Assembly (NCBI GenBank): GCA_964342355.1
Contig: CAYFFG010000008.1
Coordinates: 1 to 64,000, forward strand
Direction: 5' to 3'
Length of the DNA stretch: 64,000 nt
Source: Hirschia sp964342355
GTDB taxonomy: Bacteria; Pseudomonadota; Alphaproteobacteria; Caulobacterales; Hyphomonadaceae
Below the pieces are notes generated by a model. The model searched no databases. It was given only the letters and a program-made list of their open reading frames with translations, and was not told the DNA's origin. Positions 60,445 through 64,000 of this stretch are shown in pieces; positions within the stretch are counted from its first letter, which is position 1; each line of letters starts with the position of its first letter. A program made the translations under genes and the position numbers.

Positions 60445-63327
60445 ATGAACTCGGTTAAAAACCTTCGCAAAGTACTGATGGTCGGTGCTGCAAGTCTTGC
60501 ACTTGTTGCATGTTCTGACACGGACATCGCATCACCAGGCACAACGCCTGCGCCGACTACTCCAACGCCAACAACGCCGACTCCAACGCCGACAACACCT
60601 TCTGCAGACATTTCTCTGGCGCCATCAAGCGTTGATGTGTCTCACGACAACGTTTCCGTTGTGTCTGTCACAACAGCTGAAGGCACAACGCTGGACCTGG
60701 TTGAGATCTCCGGTACGATCACAACTGACCTAGACCTTGCTGACGTCATCGGTTCAAACGACGTTGACGAAGTTGGTTTCTACATCGACAGCACAGTGTT
60801 CGTTGGTAACGACGCTGGCGCAGACGGTTCTGCTGCGACAGGCGTTGTCCTGACAATCCCAGCTGGCGCACAGATCTTCGGTTCTGGCGAAACAGCTTCT
60901 CTTGTTGTGTCTCGTGGTTCACAGATTGACGCTGTTGGTACTGAGTCAGCTCCAATCGTTTTCACATCAGTTGCTGAACTTGAGCGCCAAAACGGCGTTT
61001 CAACTGCTGGAACAACCACTCAGCGTGGTGAGTGGGGCGGCCTGATCATCAACGGTATGGCTCCGCTTAACGTGTGTGACACATCTGGTGACCTGGTTGC
61101 TGACGGCAGCTGTGAAGCACAGGGTGAAGCTGGTTCAGGTCAGTTCGGCGGCGATGTCGCTGACGACAACTCCGGTACGCTTCAGTACATCCGTATCGAA
61201 CACGGCGGTATCGTTCTGAACGAAGCTAACGAAGCAAACGGTATTGCTTTCCAAGGTGTTGGTTCTGGCACAACAGTTGACCACATCCACGTTCACAACA
61301 ACCTGGACGACGGTGTTGAGTTCTTCGGTGGTACGGTTTCTGCGAACTACATCGTTGTTTCCGGTCAGTCTGACGACGCGATCGACTGGACAGACGGTTG
61401 GACAGGCTCTGTTCAGTACGCTCTGGTAACTCCAGGCACAGACCTGCGTGACGACGCATACGGTATCGAAGGTGACAACCAGCGTCCAAACGACCTGCTG
61501 CCACGTTCGCTTCCAAGCCTTTCAAACATCACAATCATCGGTAACGATGAGTGGGTTGCAGGCGCTCGTTTCCGCCGCGGTACAGCAGTGAACTTCGTAA
61601 ACTCAATCGTCACTGGCGCGCCATTCGGTCTCGACATCGACGACTCAACAACTTACGACCTGTTCACAAGCGACGACAGCGAAATGGCTTCCTTGTTGTT
61701 CGACAACACAGGCGCTGAGCTGCGTGACGATGGTGACATCCCAACAGGTTTTGCTCTGACAAACTTCGACAACGTCGAACTGACAGCAAACACACTGCAG
61801 GACAACTACTTCCCAGGTACTGCTGAAAACAACATTCCAGCTGCTGACGTAACTGGCATGGGCACGCTTGAAGCTGTGACTTACATCGGCGCATTTGGTC
61901 CGACAGAAACAGTTGCAAGCAACTGGGCGGCTGACTGGACGAAGCCGGGCACAGTGTTTGAAGAAGTATCTGCTGACTGTCCGACAGGCACAACAGCATC
62001 TACCGACACAGTTGACGGAAAAGATGTGTGTGACCTTCCAGCTGTTATGACTTCAGACATTCGTCTGGCGAACGGCGACGACCTGATCTACCGTATGACG
62101 GAAGCAACTTTCGTTGGTACAGACGGTGGTCCAGACGCAGCAAACACTTCCGGTTCAGTTCAGGCGACCCTGACAATTGAACCAGGCGTGACTGTTTTTG
62201 CTGAAGCTGGTTCTGAAGCTTACCTGGTTGTAACACGTGGTTCTCAGATCCGTTCAAACGGTACTGCAGCTGAGCCAGTCCGCTTCACAACAGAAGAAGT
62301 TCTGACTGACTCTATCCGTGACGGCGATGTTCTTGCGAACACTCGTGGTTACTGGGGTGGTCTGATCATCAACGGTAAAGCGCCAATCAACGTTTGTGAC
62401 ACATCAGGTGACGCAGTTGCTGACGGTGGCTGTGAAGCTGAAGGTGAATTCGCTTCCGGTACATTCGGTGGTAACGTCACAGCAGACGACAGCGGTAACA
62501 TCTTCTACACGCGTGTAGAGTACGCCGGTGTAATCGTTAACTCAGCTAACGAAGCAAACGGTATCGCACTTCAGGGTGTTGGTTCTGGCACAGACATCGA
62601 CTACGTTCAGATCCACAACAACCTGGACGACGGTGTTGAGTTCTTCGGTGGTACAGTTGACGCTAAGCACATCGTTGTAACGGGTCAGTCTGACGACGCG
62701 ATTGACTGGACAGACGGTTGGACTGGTCGTGTTCAGTACGCAATCGTAGAGCCAGGCGCATCTCTTCGTGACGACGCATACGGTATCGAAGGTGACAACC
62801 AGCGTCCAAACGACCTGTTGCCACGTTCTGCTCCAGCACTCTCCAACGTTACAATCATCGGTAACGGTGAGTGGGTTGCAGGCGCTCGTTTCCGTCGCGG
62901 TTCAGCGGTTACTTTTGTGAACTCAATCGTCACTGGCGCACCATTCGGTCTCGACATCGACGACGCGGCAACTTACGCCCAGTTCGACGCTGACGAGAGC
63001 GAAATGGCTTCTCTGCTGTTCGACAACACAGGCGACGAGCTGCGCGACGATGGTGACATCCCAGCGACATTCATCGCTGACCACTTCGACGCAGACAACA
63101 ACATCTCCACAACGGCTGCGAACACTCTGGAAGGTTTCTCCTTCTTCGGTAACGCAACAGGTGTTGTTCCTGGCACAGCAGAAGCTGGTGTGACTGCATT
63201 CGACATCAACGCGACAGACTCCTGGTTTGACGATGTTGACTACATCGGTGCTGTCGAAGACGCAGACGACACATGGTTCCTTGGTTGGACCATCGACGCT
63301 GACGCAGATGTAACATCTGCAGACTAA
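60445..63327 (+). CDS. Large secreted lipoprotein of two tandem homologous halves
   Basis: 960 residues. A lipoprotein signal ends ASLALVACSDTD (cysteine about residue 23), then a Pro/Thr repeat linker (about 33-52). The rest is two related domains, about 106-480 and 540-935, aligned without gaps at 440-residue spacing over about 240 residues. Both contain a WGGLIING block, an NVCDTSGD turn, GVEFFGGT, QSDDAIDWTDGWTG and DDAYGIEGDNQRPNDLL. Style suggests an extracellular beta-helix or beta-solenoid similar to surface proteins of Bacteroidetes with WGG-(L/V)-I motifs. Codons are extremely biased, implying very high expression. TonB receptor follows. Ligand unknown. Confidence 0.92.
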   Translation: MNSVKNLRKVLMVGAASLALVACSDTDIASPGTTPAPTTPTPTTPTPTPTTPSADISLAPSSVDVSHDNVSVVSVTTAEGTTLDLVEISGTITTDLDLADVIGSNDVDEVGFYIDSTVFVGNDAGADGSAATGVVLTIPAGAQIFGSGETASLVVSRGSQIDAVGTESAPIVFTSVAELERQNGVSTAGTTTQRGEWGGLIINGMAPLNVCDTSGDLVADGSCEAQGEAGSGQFGGDVADDNSGTLQYIRIEHGGIVLNEANEANGIAFQGVGSGTTVDHIHVHNNLDDGVEFFGGTVSANYIVVSGQSDDAIDWTDGWTGSVQYALVTPGTDLRDDAYGIEGDNQRPNDLLPRSLPSLSNITIIGNDEWVAGARFRRGTAVNFVNSIVTGAPFGLDIDDSTTYDLFTSDDSEMASLLFDNTGAELRDDGDIPTGFALTNFDNVELTANTLQDNYFPGTAENNIPAADVTGMGTLEAVTYIGAFGPTETVASNWAADWTKPGTVFEEVSADCPTGTTASTDTVDGKDVCDLPAVMTSDIRLANGDDLIYRMTEATFVGTDGGPDAANTSGSVQATLTIEPGVTVFAEAGSEAYLVVTRGSQIRSNGTAAEPVRFTTEEVLTDSIRDGDVLANTRGYWGGLIINGKAPINVCDTSGDAVADGGCEAEGEFASGTFGGNVTADDSGNIFYTRVEYAGVIVNSANEANGIALQGVGSGTDIDYVQIHNNLDDGVEFFGGTVDAKHIVVTGQSDDAIDWTDGWTGRVQYAIVEPGASLRDDAYGIEGDNQRPNDLLPRSAPALSNVTIIGNGEWVAGARFRRGSAVTFVNSIVTGAPFGLDIDDAATYAQFDADESEMASLLFDNTGDELRDDGDIPATFIADHFDADNNISTTAANTLEGFSFFGNATGVVPGTAEAGVTAFDINATDSWFDDVDYIGAVEDADDTWFLGWTIDADADVTSAD
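61021..61740 (+). repeat. Internal repeat, copy 1
   Basis: Aligns with 62341-63060 without gaps at a 1320-base offset. Long runs, such as the segments around 61298-61332 and 61447-61498, are identical to the second copy. Lies inside the lipoprotein gene. Confidence 0.9.
62341..63060 (+). repeat. Internal repeat, copy 2
   Basis: Second copy of the 720-base collinear repeat. It differs from copy 1 mainly at scattered codons; the 62618-62652 and 62767-62818 segments are identical to copy 1. Confidence 0.9.
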
Positions 63328-63344
63328 ACCAAACTCAACTGGCG

Positions 63345-63374
63345 AGAGCCGCCCTCTTAGGAGGGTGGCTCTTT
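63345..63374 (+). terminator. Terminator-like hairpin between lipoprotein and TonB receptor genes
   Basis: AGAGCCGCCCTC and GAGGGTGGCTCT pair over 12 bases (one G-T) with a TTAG loop, then TTTA. It may lower the expression of the downstream receptor relative to the lipoprotein. Confidence 0.75.
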
Positions 63375-63436
63375 AGCCGTTTCAAAGCTCAGGCTTTTTG
63401 TGAGAGCTCAAACGCTTTTATATATCGGGGATACCT

Positions 63437-64000
63437 ATGCATGTTCGCCTTTCTCACGGTGTAGTTGCGCTTCTGGCGACCACCGCGTTGTCCGCTCCAG
63501 CTGCAGTTTACGCTCAAGACGTCGTTGAAACGACGAATGAGCCTGCTGAGACCACCACTGAATCATCTTCCGACGATACGCTTCGTCAGGAAGCAATCGT
63601 TATTCGTGGCGCCTTTATTCCTGATGAAAAGCGCGAGACTTCTGAGATTTCCAGTCTCCTCGACGCTGGTGACTTCAGCGTTCAGGGTGACAGTGACGTA
63701 GCTGGCGCGCTGCGCCGGGTGACCGGTGTGTCGGTTGCAGACAGCAAATTCGTATATGTTCGTGGTCTTAACGAGCGTTACTCAAGCTCCACACTGAACG
63801 GGTCGCCTCTGCCAAGCCCAGAGCCGCTTCGTCGTGTCGCGCCTTTGGACCTTTTTCCAACTTCCGTTCTTGAGTCTTTGATCGTTCAAAAGACTTACTC
63901 ACCTGAATATTCTGCTGAATTCGGTGGTGGTAACGTTGATATCCGCACCAAAGCAGTCCCGCAGGACAACTTCCTGACGATTGGCGGCTCGCTCAGCGGA
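63437..64000 (+). CDS. TonB-dependent receptor, N-terminal part (cut by window end)
   Basis: 188 codons from ATG 63437, still open at the window end. Signal peptide (HVRLSHGVVALLATTALSAPAAVYA), linker, then a plug: FSVQGDSDVAGALRRVTGV, FVYVRGLNERYSS, LNGSPLPSPEPLRRVAPLDL, TSVLESLIVQKTY and FGGGNVDIRTKA. These match a TonB receptor subfamily with conserved VRGLNERY and LPSPEP motifs. It is 110 bases downstream of the lipoprotein gene, probably co-expressed. Confidence 0.93.
   Translation, partial: MHVRLSHGVVALLATTALSAPAAVYAQDVVETTNEPAETTTESSSDDTLRQEAIVIRGAFIPDEKRETSEISSLLDAGDFSVQGDSDVAGALRRVTGVSVADSKFVYVRGLNERYSSSTLNGSPLPSPEPLRRVAPLDLFPTSVLESLIVQKTYSPEYSAEFGGGNVDIRTKAVPQDNFLTIGGSLSG

Noticed and set aside
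60541..60603. Microsatellite-like ACG/CCA repeat near the lipoprotein start
   Set aside because: This is the coding sequence of the Pro/Thr linker; similar linkers are common after lipoprotein signals and there is no clear sign of phase variation.
61021..63060. Internal repeat as an insertion sequence or CRISPR-like array
   Set aside because: The repeats are in frame in one protein, lack terminal inverted repeats and are far too long for CRISPR units.

Overview
The window looks like chromosomal core sequence from an alphaproteobacterium, most likely a marine Hyphomonadaceae/Maricaulales-type organism. The reasons are the gene order (murA, DUF2948 gene, hisD, UPF0262 gene, LMW-phosphatase gene, infA, maf, RNase G-like gene, yacG, tRNA-Phe), three large TonB-dependent receptors, bactofilin next to an M23 peptidase, a SUF operon led by an IscR/Rrf2 regulator, and PimC/PimD-type acyl-CoA dehydrogenases. 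This placement is inferred from gene content and order; no 16S gene is present. I see no rRNA, CRISPR array, transposase or integrase.

Layout. 1-6708: a cut tRNA-Thr, then a tightly packed housekeeping run from murA to yacG with repeated stop/start overlaps, then tRNA-Phe. 6743-11966: a double-headed TetR regulator facing a TonB receptor, followed by a lipoprotein tyrosine-phosphatase-like gene. 12056-14473 (minus): bactofilin, M23 peptidase and a Bcp peroxiredoxin. 14577-21531: a YhdP/AsmA-like giant protein, a NupC-type nucleoside transporter and a second TonB receptor. 21540-23262 (minus): two RNA methyltransferase genes. 23401-26180: an unusual two-gene unit of BON-like repeats plus a membrane protein with seven WRxRYLE-type repeats and a C-terminal helix-hairpin-helix. 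26185-32233 (minus): the methylmalonyl-CoA mutase operon (mutA, mutB, small acidic protein, meaB, GFA protein). 32406-39121: lytic transglycosylase, dapA, smpB, dusA, an aspartic protease trio and cobT.

39325-42382: two acyl-CoA dehydrogenase subunit genes with a lipoprotein gene between them. 42544-45778: a DUF1800/DUF1501 secreted pair. 45810-51553 (minus): tyrS, unknown genes, REP-like repeats, an AT-rich membrane protein gene, a NamZ-like muramidase, a DOMON-like protein and an alpha/beta hydrolase. 51726-59622: a complete SUF iron-sulfur operon behind a near-consensus Isc box, with two cysteine desulfurases and an embedded 2OG-oxygenase-like gene. 59645-64000: a prepilin-peptidase-like gene, a very strongly codon-biased lipoprotein made of two tandem homologous halves, and the start of a third TonB receptor that runs off the end.

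Functional links. CobT (cobamide lower-ligand activation) and the mutA/mutB/meaB genes belong to one B12-dependent theme (propionyl-CoA to succinyl-CoA). The cell-envelope theme covers MurA, M23 peptidase/bactofilin, lytic transglycosylase, NamZ and the YhdP-like protein. Nutrient uptake through TonB receptors appears three times, each next to a plausible partner: a secreted phosphatase, a nucleoside permease, and a duplicated lipoprotein. The best candidates for undescribed biology are the BON/WRxRYLE-HhH gene pair and the duplicated lipoprotein plus TonB receptor with a possible Pho box. No stretch of more than 300 bases lacks a gene.
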